The notes below the pieces were generated by a model. The model did not search any database and was not told where the DNA came from. It worked only from the letters and a program-made list of their open reading frames with translations. A program made the translations under genes and the position numbers. From positions 1 to 64,000 of the forward strand of contig NZ_BOOF01000044.1 of assembly GCF_016863095.1 (NCBI RefSeq): a stretch of 64,000 bases of DNA, read 5' to 3'. Positions 51,102-59,315 of the stretch are shown here, in pieces (positions within the stretch are counted from its first letter, which is position 1; every line of letters begins with the position of its first letter). Origin of the DNA: Microbispora siamensis (GTDB taxonomy: Bacteria > Actinomycetota > Actinomycetes > Streptosporangiales > Streptosporangiaceae).

Positions 51102-51105
51102 ACCA

Positions 51106-51141
51106 CTGGACGCCCCGCACTCGGGGGTGCGGGGCGTCCAG
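51106..51141. terminator. Bidirectional terminator between the chitinase and the small secreted protein gene
   Basis: Arms CTGGACGCCCCGCAC (51106-51120) and GTGCGGGGCGTCCAG (51127-51141) form an exact 15-bp stem with a six-base loop. It lies five bases after the chitinase stop. Confidence 0.9.
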
Positions 51142-51149
51142 TCGAAGCG

Positions 51150-51368
51150 TCAGGCGTAGAGGAACCAGAAGTTGCCCCCGCCGGTTCCCCACTCGCAGCG
51201 GAAGGAGGTCCACCACCCCCACTGGATGCCGAGGTTGCCGCCGTTGTAGCAGTCCGACTGGTAGTAGTAGGCGTACCGGATGCTTTCCGCGTGTGCCGGC
51301 GCCGTGGTGACGGACACCAGGCCGGCGGCCAGGGCGGCGGAGACGAGTAGAGCCCGTACCGTACGCAT
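51150..51368 (-). CDS. Small secreted aromatic-rich protein with one cysteine pair
   Basis: The 72-residue precursor has a clear signal peptide (MRTVRALLVSAALAAGLVSV, cleavage after AHA). The mature part is about 45 residues, with two cysteines and many Tyr/Trp/Phe (YAYYYQSDCYNG, then WGWWTSFRCEWG). GGGAGG lies six bases before the ATG. I do not recognise the family; size and aromatic content recall lectin, antimicrobial or surface peptides. It is convergent with the chitinase. Confidence 0.82.
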   Translation of the reverse strand: MRTVRALLVSAALAAGLVSVTTAPAHAESIRYAYYYQSDCYNGGNLGIQWGWWTSFRCEWGTGGGNFWFLYA

Positions 51369-51513
51369 GCGATCCTCCCGGGATAGACGCCCACAGGGCG
51401 AGCGGCACCCGCACTATCGCATCGCTGATCACGAGCGGCCAGGGAGCGCCGGAGGACACGGCCCCCACCTGCCCGGCCGCCGGGGCGCGGCTGAAAGATT
51501 CACGAACCCCTGA

Positions 51514-52431
51514 TCACAGGGCCACGGTGCGGAACCCGGCGTTGGCCATGGAGGAGTCGGGGGTGTTCGACGACCGCGCCGAGTTGCGGTAGCGGTTGCA
51601 GTAGGAGTCGTGGCACAGGAACGAGCCGCCGCGCAGCACCCGGGCCCCGCCGCGCAGCGGACCGCGCGGGTTGTCCGAGGGCGAGTAGACGTAGTAGTCG
51701 GGCGCGTACCAGTCCGCGCACCACTCCCAGACGTTCCCCACCGTCTGCCACAACCCGTACGCGTTGGGTGCGAACGTACGGACCGGGGCGGTCGTGAGAT
51801 GACCGTCGTCCAGGGTGTTCTCTGTGGGGAACACGCCCTGCCAGATGTTCACCCGCCACTCGTCCTGAGGCAGGTCGTCTCCCCAGGGATAGCGGGCGCC
51901 GTCCAAGCCGCCCCGGGAGGCGTACTCCCACTCGGCCTCTGTGGGCAGCCGCCGGCCCGCCCACGAGCAGTACGCCATCGCGTCGTTCCAGCTCACGTGG
52001 ACCACCGGGTGGTCGGGCTCGGCCTCCGACAGCCGCCCGGCGGGGTGACGCCAGTCGGCGCCGCGCACGCCCACCCACCAGGGGGTGCCGGGCACCGGCC
52101 CCATCACGTCGTCGGGGTGGGCGCGCATCGCCAGGTGGAATACGGCGGAGAAGCCGTACTCCTCCGCCTCGGTGCGGTAGCCGGTCGCGTCGGCGAAGGC
52201 GGCGAAGTCGGCGACCGTCACAGTCGTGGCGTCGATCGAGAACGGCGCCACCGTGACGGCGTGGACGGGCGTCTCGCCGTCGCCCGGGTTGCCGTCGCCG
52301 GTGGCGTCGCCCATCCGGAACTCCCCGCCGGGCAGGCGCACCTGCTCGATCCCGTGCCGGCCCTCCGCCGTGAAGCGGACCGGCTCAAGGGGCTGTCCCG
52401 GCGTGGCGGGCGTGCAGCAGCTCCCCGACAT
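51514..52431 (-). CDS. Formylglycine-generating enzyme (sulfatase maturase, SUMF1/FGE family)
   Basis: The 305-residue protein oxidises the catalytic cysteine of type I sulfatases to formylglycine, an O2- and copper-dependent reaction. It shows the FGE hallmarks HVSWNDAMAYCSWAGRRLPT, NVWEWCADWY and GGSFLCHDSYCNRYR; the last holds the active-site cysteines at about residues 273 and 278, equivalent to C272 and C277 of the Streptomyces coelicolor enzyme. No signal peptide, so it acts in the cytoplasm. It starts two bases after the first sulfatase stop and is the last gene of the operon. Confidence 0.95.
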   Translation of the reverse strand: MSGSCCTPATPGQPLEPVRFTAEGRHGIEQVRLPGGEFRMGDATGDGNPGDGETPVHAVTVAPFSIDATTVTVADFAAFADATGYRTEAEEYGFSAVFHLAMRAHPDDVMGPVPGTPWWVGVRGADWRHPAGRLSEAEPDHPVVHVSWNDAMAYCSWAGRRLPTEAEWEYASRGGLDGARYPWGDDLPQDEWRVNIWQGVFPTENTLDDGHLTTAPVRTFAPNAYGLWQTVGNVWEWCADWYAPDYYVYSPSDNPRGPLRGGARVLRGGSFLCHDSYCNRYRNSARSSNTPDSSMANAGFRTVAL

Positions 52432-52433
52432 GG

Positions 52434-53867
52434 TCAGACCCCCGTGTTTTCCAGCGATTGGGGCACCGGCTGGCTCGGGTGCGGCTCGTCGCCGAGGGCC
52501 GCCTGGGCGTGCCACATGCGGACCTTCATCTCCTCGCGGACCTCACGATAGGCCGGGTCGTCGTAGACGTTGCGCAACTCCTCCGGGTCGGCCTCCAGGT
52601 CGTACAGCTCCCACTCCCCGGGGTAGGTGAACGCGCCCGTGCCGGGGATGCCCATGCCGTCGTTGTAGAAGTAAATGATCTTGTAGCGGGACGTCCGGTA
52701 GCCGTAGTGGGCCGGCGCCTTGTGGAAGACGTCGTCGTGCTCCCAGTAGCGGTAGTACATGCCCTCCGCGGGAGGCGGGCCCGGCTCGCCGGTCAGGTCG
52801 GCGAGGAAGCTGCGGCCCTGCATGCGGGGGTGGTGCGCAACCCCGGCCGCGTCCAGCACCGTCTGCGCGAAGTCGACGTTCGTGACGATCCCGGTGTGCA
52901 CCTGGCCGGCCGGGATCCGCCGCGGATAGCTCAGCACGAGCGGCATCCGCAGCGACTCCTCGTACATGAACCGCTTGTCGAACCACCCGTGGTCGCCCAG
53001 GAAGAAGCCCTGGTCGGAGCAGTACATCAGCAGCGTGTCGTCGAAGTCCCCGCGCTCGCGCAGCCAGTCGACCACCCGGCCGACGTTGTCGTCCACCGAC
53101 GCGACGACGGCCAGGTAGTCCTCCATGTAGCGCTGGTATTTCCACAGCGCCAGTTCCTCGTACGACAGCCCCTCGGGCGGGTCCTGCTTGAGGTCCTCGG
53201 CGTTGAGGTGCTCGGCGATCCGCATGGCGGCCCGCCGGGCCGACGACGAGCGCGTCGCGTAGTCGTCGTCGAACGTCGAGGGCACCGGGATGGGGTCGGT
53301 GTACATCCCCGCGTGCTTGTCGTCCGGCTCCCACGGGCGGTGCGGCGCCTTGTGGTAGATCAGCAGGCAGTAGGGATCGTCGCCGTCGAGCGAGTCGGCC
53401 CAGCTCAGCGCCATGTCCGTGATGAGGTCGGTGGCGTAGCCGGGGACGGTCCTCAAGCCCTCCTCCGAGAGGAACGAGGGGTCGAAGTACTCCCCCTGCT
53501 CGATCAGCACGTCCCAGTAGTCGAACCCCTGAGGGTTGTGCCCCGGGCCGTCCCCCATGTGCCACTTGCCGACGATCGCGGTGCGATATCCGGCCGCCTT
53601 CAACTGGCTCACGAACGTCGGCTGCGCCGCGTCGATCGGCGTGACCAGCGTCGAGACGCCGTTCACGTGCGAGTACGTGCCGGTCAGGATGCTGGCCCGG
53701 CTCGGCGAGCACAACGCGTTGGTCGCGAAGCAGTTGTCGAACCGGACGCCGAGGTCCGCGATCTCGTCGATCCGCGGCGTCCGGTTCACGACCGAGCCGT
53801 ACGCACTGACCGCGTGCGACGCGTGGTCGTCGGTCAGGATCATGACGATGTTCGGACGCCTGCTCAC
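52434..53867 (-). CDS. Type I sulfatase, GlcNAc-6-sulfatase-like group
   Basis: The 477-residue enzyme has an alkaline phosphatase-like core with the metal motif ILTDDH, formylglycine motif CSPSR at residue 53, GKWHMG, and HKAPHRPWEP, a segment shared with N-acetylglucosamine-6-sulfatase-like enzymes (sulfatase S1_11 type). The C-terminal TSRYKIIYFYNDGMG and YDLEADPEELRNVYDD parts are typical. There is no signal peptide. GTG at 53867 overlaps the second sulfatase stop as GTGA. A sulfated hexosamine or other sulfated sugar is a reasonable substrate guess, not proven. Confidence 0.9.
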   Translation of the reverse strand: MSRRPNIVMILTDDHASHAVSAYGSVVNRTPRIDEIADLGVRFDNCFATNALCSPSRASILTGTYSHVNGVSTLVTPIDAAQPTFVSQLKAAGYRTAIVGKWHMGDGPGHNPQGFDYWDVLIEQGEYFDPSFLSEEGLRTVPGYATDLITDMALSWADSLDGDDPYCLLIYHKAPHRPWEPDDKHAGMYTDPIPVPSTFDDDYATRSSSARRAAMRIAEHLNAEDLKQDPPEGLSYEELALWKYQRYMEDYLAVVASVDDNVGRVVDWLRERGDFDDTLLMYCSDQGFFLGDHGWFDKRFMYEESLRMPLVLSYPRRIPAGQVHTGIVTNVDFAQTVLDAAGVAHHPRMQGRSFLADLTGEPGPPPAEGMYYRYWEHDDVFHKAPAHYGYRTSRYKIIYFYNDGMGIPGTGAFTYPGEWELYDLEADPEELRNVYDDPAYREVREEMKVRMWHAQAALGDEPHPSQPVPQSLENTGV

Positions 53868-55333
53868 CGGTAGGTCGCCTCGTCCAGTCCGCTCAGCGTC
53901 GGGTCGTACGACACGTCGCCGACGTCGTACATCGAGGTCATCCAGTGGTAGAAGTTGTCGCCCCGGTCGCGCAGCACCTGGTAGAGCCGCCGCATCAGCC
54001 GCCCGCGCACCTCCGCCATCTCGGGGTGGCCGTAGACGTTGAGCAGTTCGTCCGGGTCGGTGAACAGGTCGTACAGCTCGTTGGTCGAGTCGGGGTTGAC
54101 GACCAGCTTGTAGCGGTCTGTCCTGATCATCCGCTGCGGGTACGGGAAGTGGTGCCCGTGGAACTCGCAGACGATGTCCTGCTCCCACGGCACCTCGTGG
54201 GTGGAGGCGAGCGGGACGAGGCTGCGCGAGTCGACCGCGGGGGCTGGGTCGATCCCGGCCAGCTCCAGGATGGTCGCCGTGCAGTCCAGCAGGCTGACGA
54301 ACTCCGTGCGGACCACCCCGGGCTCCTGGCCGGGGATCCGCAGCAGGCCGGGCGTGCGGTAGATGTCCTCGTACATCGCCGGGCCCTTGTCGTGCAGCCG
54401 GTGGGCGCCGGTGAACTCGCCGTGGTCGCAGGTGAAGAACACGGCCGTGTCGTCGTTCAGGCCGAGGCGCCGCATGGCGTCCATGACCCGGCCGATCTCC
54501 ATGTCGATCAGCGCGACGTAACCCCAGTAGACCGCGATGAGCTTGCGCGTCACCTCAAGCGGCATGGTGTCGAACGTCCAGTGCGCGCTGTAGTTGGCCT
54601 GCACCGGCGGCTTGCCGGCGAAGGTCTCGGCGATCGACTTGGGCAGCTCGACCAGCTCGGGATCGAACATGTCGAAGTACTCGTCCGGCACGATGTACGG
54701 CAGGTGCGGGCCGAAGAAGTTGAGCTGCAGGAAGAACGGCTTCGGCTCGGCGGCGTACCGCTCCAGCATCTCGATCGCCCGGGTGGCGAGGTAGTGCTCG
54801 AACGTCGCCTCGACCGGCTGGCGCAGCCGCGCGGCGAGCAGGTTACCCGGCCCGCCGTTCGGCAGCGTCCCGCGGACGCGGTCGTGGATCTCGTAGGGCG
54901 GCAGGTCGTTGGCCTTGAGATAGTCCAGGTAGTCGGGGTGGTCCACGGGGTTGTGCCAGCCCGGCAGATCCGGCCCGTCGAACCCGAAGTCGGCGGCCCT
55001 CCGGTGGTGCCCGACGTGCCACTTGCCGATGAGCCCGCAGTTGTACCCGGCGTCCCGCAGGGCCGTGGAGAAGGCCCACTGGTCGTCGGGGAGGTCCTCG
55101 ATGTAGCCGACGTTCCTCTCGTGGTTGGCGAGCAGCTTGTGCCGGAACGGCGCCTGCCCGGTGAGCAGGCTCGCCCGCGCCGGGGTGCAGATCGCGGTGG
55201 GCGTGTACCAGCGGTCGAACCGTGTCCCGGTCCGGGCCAGCTCGTCCAGCACCGGGGTGGCGGCGAGGCGGTTGCCGTACGCGCCCAGGGTGTCGGCCCG
55301 GTGCTGGTCGGTCATCAGGAACAGAACGTTCAC
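53864..55333 (-). CDS. Type I sulfatase, second enzyme of the operon
   Basis: The 489-residue enzyme has LMTDQHRADTLGAYGN, formylglycine motif CTPAR at residue 49 and GKWHVG. It differs from its neighbour in most of its length, for example FTCDHGEFTGAHRLHDKGP versus FFLGDHGWFDKRF, so the two are not recent duplicates and probably remove sulfate from different positions or substrates. No signal peptide. GTG at 55333 overlaps the substrate-binding protein stop as GTGA. Confidence 0.9.
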   Translation of the reverse strand: MNVLFLMTDQHRADTLGAYGNRLAATPVLDELARTGTRFDRWYTPTAICTPARASLLTGQAPFRHKLLANHERNVGYIEDLPDDQWAFSTALRDAGYNCGLIGKWHVGHHRRAADFGFDGPDLPGWHNPVDHPDYLDYLKANDLPPYEIHDRVRGTLPNGGPGNLLAARLRQPVEATFEHYLATRAIEMLERYAAEPKPFFLQLNFFGPHLPYIVPDEYFDMFDPELVELPKSIAETFAGKPPVQANYSAHWTFDTMPLEVTRKLIAVYWGYVALIDMEIGRVMDAMRRLGLNDDTAVFFTCDHGEFTGAHRLHDKGPAMYEDIYRTPGLLRIPGQEPGVVRTEFVSLLDCTATILELAGIDPAPAVDSRSLVPLASTHEVPWEQDIVCEFHGHHFPYPQRMIRTDRYKLVVNPDSTNELYDLFTDPDELLNVYGHPEMAEVRGRLMRRLYQVLRDRGDNFYHWMTSMYDVGDVSYDPTLSGLDEATYR

Positions 55334-56328
55334 TTGGCCGCGCCCGTGAACAGATCGCCGGTGTAGTACGTCTTCGGGTCCACGGCCGAGGTCAGCTTGC
55401 CCGCGCCCACGAAGTAGTCGTTCATCCCGCTCAGCCACTTGTCGATGGTCCCGTCCTTGGTGTAGCCGTCCAGGTCGGACAGCGACAGCACCTTGGAGTT
55501 GGCGGCGTCGGCCTTGACCTGGTCGGCCGGCAGCTTGAGCATCTCGGCGGTCGCGGCCACGGTCTCGTCGAGGTGCTCGCTGCGGTACTGGATGGCGTCG
55601 CGCAGCACGCCGATGACCTTCTCGGTCTTGTCCTTCTCCTTGGCGACGACGTCGTTGCCGGCGACGAACGCGGTCGGGAACGACACGGTGTCGGAGAAGT
55701 CCTCGTTCTTGGCCAGCTCGACCAGGTCGGGGACGGTCTTCTTGATCGTGGCGATGGCCGGATACCAGAAGCCGGCCGCGTCGACCTGCTTGGAGGTGAA
55801 CGCCGACACGATGGTGGAAGCGTCCATCGGGACGATCTTCACGTCGTCCTTGGTCAGCCCGGCCTTCTTCAGCGCGAGCGTGAGGATCATGTCGCCGGAG
55901 GTGCCCTCGGGCACGCCGATCGTCTTGCCCTTCAGCTGGTCGAGGGATGTGATGCCGGCCTGGGCGATGACGCGGTCGGCGTTGCCGAGCGTGTTCAGCG
56001 CGACGACCTTGGCCTTGCCGGAGGCGGGCAGCCACATGGCGCCGGGGCCGATGTAGCCGAAGTCGAGGTCGCCGGTGCCCAGCGCCTGGATCTGCAGCGG
56101 GCCGTTGGTGAACACGCTGACCTTGGCGTCGAGGCCGTGCTTCTTCCACAGGCCCTGCTTGTCGGCCACGGCGAGCAGGCTCGCGCCGTTGAAGTCGGCG
56201 ATGTAGCCGAAGTTCACGTGGGTCGTGCCGCCGCCCGAGCCACCCGGCCCGGCGGAGTCGTCCGACCCGCAGGCCGCCGCCGACAGTGCCACGACGACCG
56301 CCGCGGCGGCCAGGAGTGTCTTCTTCAT
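55330..56328 (-). CDS. ABC transporter substrate-binding lipoprotein (sulfonate/taurine/nitrate type, SsuA/AtsR-like)
   Basis: The 332-residue protein has a lipoprotein signal ending SAAAC and an NMT1/SsuA-type fold (FGYIADFNGASLLAVADKQG, then LDFGYIGPGAMW, then GVPEGTSGDMILTLALKKAG). This family carries sulfonates, taurine, sulfate esters, nitrate or pyrimidine precursors. With sulfatases downstream it most resembles the Pseudomonas AtsR aryl-sulfate importer. ATG at 56328 overlaps the ATPase stop as ATGA. Confidence 0.9.
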   Translation of the reverse strand: MKKTLLAAAAVVVALSAAACGSDDSAGPGGSGGGTTHVNFGYIADFNGASLLAVADKQGLWKKHGLDAKVSVFTNGPLQIQALGTGDLDFGYIGPGAMWLPASGKAKVVALNTLGNADRVIAQAGITSLDQLKGKTIGVPEGTSGDMILTLALKKAGLTKDDVKIVPMDASTIVSAFTSKQVDAAGFWYPAIATIKKTVPDLVELAKNEDFSDTVSFPTAFVAGNDVVAKEKDKTEKVIGVLRDAIQYRSEHLDETVAATAEMLKLPADQVKADAANSKVLSLSDLDGYTKDGTIDKWLSGMNDYFVGAGKLTSAVDPKTYYTGDLFTGAAK

Positions 56329-57122
56329 TTCGCGGGCTCCTTGATCTGCCGCTGGTGGTACACCGCGTGCCAGACGCGATTGCGCAGGGCCCCGAACTCG
56401 GGGCTCAGCCTCATGTCCTCGTCGCGCGGGTAGGGGAGGTCGACGTCGATGATCTCGGCGATGCGGCCCGGCCTGGCGGCCATGACGACCACCCGGTTGG
56501 CGAGGAACACCGCCTCGTCGACGTCGTGGGTGATGAACATGACCGTCCTGCGGTCCTTGCTCCAGGTGTCCAGGAGCTGCTCCTGCAGCCGCACCCGGGT
56601 CAGCGCGTCGAGGGCGCCGAAGGGCTCGTCCATGAGCAGGATCGACGGGTTCACCGCGTACGCGCGGGCGATCGCGCAGCGCTGCTTCATGCCGCCCGAC
56701 AGCGTCTTGGGCAGCGCGTCGGCGAACTGCTCGAGGCCGACCAGGCGGATGAAGTGCTCGGCCCGCTCCCGCTGCTCCTCCTTGGGGACCTTCGCGGTGC
56801 GCATGCCGAACTCGACGTTCTCGCGGACGGTCAGCCACGGGAACAGCGCGTACTGCTGGAAGATGACGCCGCGCTCGGGGCCGGGGCCGGTCACCGGCTT
56901 GCCGTCCACCAGCGCGGTGCCGCCGGTGGGCTGCTCCAGCCCGGCGAGGATGTTGAGCAGCGTGCTCTTGCCGCAGCCGGAGGGGCCGACCACGGTCACG
57001 AACTCGTTGTCGGCGATGTCGAGCGAGACGCCGCCGAGGGCGACGAACGGGTCCTTCCCGACCGGGAAGACCTTCTGGACGTCGCGTACGGAGATCTTGG
57101 GTGTGCTCTCGGGAGTGCTCAT
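56325..57122 (-). CDS. ABC transporter ATP-binding protein (SsuB/TauB/AtsC-like)
   Basis: The 265-residue ATPase has Walker [10 protein letters not shown], signature LSGGMKQR, Walker B ILLMDEP and H loop FITHD. The sequence [14 protein letters not shown] is usual for the sulfonate/taurine/nitrate group. ATG overlaps the permease stop as ATGA. Confidence 0.95.
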   Translation of the reverse strand: MSTPESTPKISVRDVQKVFPVGKDPFVALGGVSLDIADNEFVTVVGPSGCGKSTLLNILAGLEQPTGGTALVDGKPVTGPGPERGVIFQQYALFPWLTVRENVEFGMRTAKVPKEEQRERAEHFIRLVGLEQFADALPKTLSGGMKQRCAIARAYAVNPSILLMDEPFGALDALTRVRLQEQLLDTWSKDRRTVMFITHDVDEAVFLANRVVVMAARPGRIAEIIDVDLPYPRDEDMRLSPEFGALRNRVWHAVYHQRQIKEPAK

Positions 57123-57919
57123 CGGTTCTCCTGCCAGGCCGTCAGCTTGTTGCCGGCGATCATGAGCAGCCGGTCCATGATCAGGCCGAGGACCCCGATC
57201 GCGATGATGCCGACGAAGATCGTCGGCAGGTCGTAGTAGAGCTGCGCGCTCTGCATCCGGTGGCCGAGCCCGGCCTGCGCGGCCAGGAGTTCGGCGGCCA
57301 CCAGCGTGCCCCAGGCCGAGCCGAGCCCGACCCGCATGCCCACGAGGATGAACGGCGTCGAGGCCGGCACCACGACGCGGCCGAAGATGGTCCCGTCGCC
57401 CGCGCCGAGCACCCGCGCGGCGTTGATGAGCGTCCTGTCCACGTTCACCACGCCCTGGTAGGTGGAGATGACGCAGGACAGGAACGCCGCCAGGAAGATG
57501 ACGAAGATCTTCGGGCTCTCCCCGATGCCCATCAGGACGAGCACCAGGGGCAGCATCGCCAGCGGCGGGATGGTGCGGAAGAACTGGATCCACGGCTCGA
57601 ACAGACCGCGGGCCACCGTGTACCACCCCATGACGAAGCCGACGATCACCGCCGCGATCGAGCCGAGGGCGAACCCGGCCAGCACGCGCCCGAGCGAGGC
57701 GCCGACGTCGGTGGCCAGCGTGCCGTCCTGGATCATCTTCCAGGCGGCCGAGACGACCTCGGCCGGAGTGGGGAACTGGAGTCCGGCCAGGGACAGCCCC
57801 CACCAGATCGCGATTCCGGCCACGATCGAGATGATGTTGAGGACCAGGAAGGTCCTGTTCTTGCGCGGCCGGGCGGGGGCGTTGTCGGCCCTCGTGGCGC
57901 CCGCACTGGTCACGGCCAC
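57119..57919 (-). CDS. ABC transporter permease (SsuC/TauC/AtsB-like)
   Basis: The 266-residue protein has about six helices and the loop [23 protein letters not shown] at 57919 overlaps the last base of the ROK stop, with GGAGG six bases upstream. It forms the channel with the other ABC proteins; the family is that of sulfonate/taurine importers. Confidence 0.94.
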   Translation of the reverse strand: MAVTSAGATRADNAPARPRKNRTFLVLNIISIVAGIAIWWGLSLAGLQFPTPAEVVSAAWKMIQDGTLATDVGASLGRVLAGFALGSIAAVIVGFVMGWYTVARGLFEPWIQFFRTIPPLAMLPLVLVLMGIGESPKIFVIFLAAFLSCVISTYQGVVNVDRTLINAARVLGAGDGTIFGRVVVPASTPFILVGMRVGLGSAWGTLVAAELLAAQAGLGHRMQSAQLYYDLPTIFVGIIAIGVLGLIMDRLLMIAGNKLTAWQENR

Positions 57920-59094
57920 TATCGGCCTCCGTCCGTCGTGACGTTCGCTTCGTATCCGGCGAGCAGGGGGGACTCGTGGAACAGGGCCGCGATCGCCCCG
58001 CGCGCGCCGCCGTCGTCCGAGAGCAGGGCGGGGCGGATCACGGGCGCCGCGTCGGTACGCCACGACAGCTCGTAGGTGACCGTGTCCGCGACCTGGCGCA
58101 GCAGGGCCGGAGCGATCTCGATGATCTCGCCGCCGAGCACGATCTCGTCCGGGTTGAGTGTCATGGCCGCCGTGCCGAGCACCTGGCCGACCGCCGTGCC
58201 CGCCTCGCGGAGCACCTGGTCCACGACCGGGTGGGCGATCTCCACCGCAGCTTTGAGATCCTCCAGCGTGTCCGCGGGCACGCCGAGCTCGCGGCACCTT
58301 CCGAGGATCGCCGGAACCGACGCCACGGTCTCGACGCAGCCGCGCTTGCCGCAGCGGCACCGCGCGCCGCCGGGGACGGCGGTCACGTGCCCCAGCTCGC
58401 CCGCGTACCCCTTCGAACCCCGCACGAGCTGACCGCCCACCACCAGCCCACCGCCGACCCCGACGGACAGGCGCAGGTAGATGAGGTTGCGTACGGTGTC
58501 CGACTGGGCGTGCAACGCCTCGGCCAGCCCGGCGAAGCGCACGTTGTTGTCCACGATCACGGCGGCGTGGAAACGCTCGGCGAACACCTCGGCGACGCCG
58601 TCGGCCCGCGAGCGGTCGCCCCACCCCGGCACGCCGATCCCGATCGCCTGGAGCGCGCCGTAGTGGACGCCGGTCTCCGCGCTCAGCCGGTCGATCAGCG
58701 CGAGCCCGGCGTCGAGACGCTCGGGCCACTGCGCCGACTCCTCGTAGCGGGCGGTCCCGGACGCGATGATGTCGTGCGCGGCATCGGCCACCAGGACGTT
58801 CACCCGGCGGTGGCCGAAGTCGACGCCCATGTACTGCCCGGAGGCGGGGTCGAGCGCGAGCCGCTCGGCCGGCCGGCCGCTGCCCACGCGCTCCACCGCG
58901 TCGGTGTCGACGACGCGGATGGCGCCGCGGCCGAGGAGATCGCTGGTGATCTCGGAGACCGTGGTGCGTGACAGGCCGACCCGGGCCGCGATCTCGTTAC
59001 GGCTCTGCGCGCCGTTCTGGCGGAGCACGCGCAGCACCCGCTCCTCATGGGAGCGGCGCACGAGGGCATGCACGCCGTTGGGGGTCGTTGACAC
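57919..59094 (-). CDS. ROK-family regulator heading the sulfatase operon
   Basis: The 391-residue protein has an N-terminal winged helix ([20 protein letters not shown], about residues 31-50) and a C-terminal ROK sugar-kinase-like domain with a zinc motif of the form CxCGxxGCxE ([10 protein letters not shown]). The catalytic-site region GVPGWGDR lacks an obvious kinase Asp arrangement, so it is a sensor rather than kinase. ROK regulators normally sense sugars or sugar phosphates, unusual for a sulfur-scavenging operon. GTG start with no ribosome site; a promoter abuts it. Confidence 0.9.
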   Translation of the reverse strand: MSTTPNGVHALVRRSHEERVLRVLRQNGAQSRNEIAARVGLSRTTVSEITSDLLGRGAIRVVDTDAVERVGSGRPAERLALDPASGQYMGVDFGHRRVNVLVADAAHDIIASGTARYEESAQWPERLDAGLALIDRLSAETGVHYGALQAIGIGVPGWGDRSRADGVAEVFAERFHAAVIVDNNVRFAGLAEALHAQSDTVRNLIYLRLSVGVGGGLVVGGQLVRGSKGYAGELGHVTAVPGGARCRCGKRGCVETVASVPAILGRCRELGVPADTLEDLKAAVEIAHPVVDQVLREAGTAVGQVLGTAAMTLNPDEIVLGGEIIEIAPALLRQVADTVTYELSWRTDAAPVIRPALLSDDGGARGAIAALFHESPLLAGYEANVTTDGGR

Positions 59095-59101
59095 GCTGGA
59101 A

Positions 59102-59130
59102 ACCTAAGGTTCGTCTGTTTTTTACGTCAA
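59102..59130 (-). promoter_or_regulatory. Promoter of the ROK-sulfatase operon, predicting a leaderless message
   Basis: On the minus strand TTGACG (59125-59130) and TTAGGT (59102-59107) are separated by 17 bases. Only seven bases separate the -10 element from the GTG, so transcription should start at or next to the start codon. AACCTTAGGTT, a short inverted repeat, covers the -10 element and could be the ROK operator. Confidence 0.6.
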
Positions 59131-59315
59131 CCATCCGACAAAAAGAATCCGGAAATCTGTTCAGGATCTTGACGAAAACCTCTGACCAGCGCGGACACCT
59201 CCCCGACAACCTCCATGGCATCCTGCCGCATCCGCCGGGGGCCGCTGGGACGCCTGGGACACCGGATTCTGACGGCGTCTCGACGGAAAAATTTGCCCTG
59301 TCTACGGTGCTCGCC

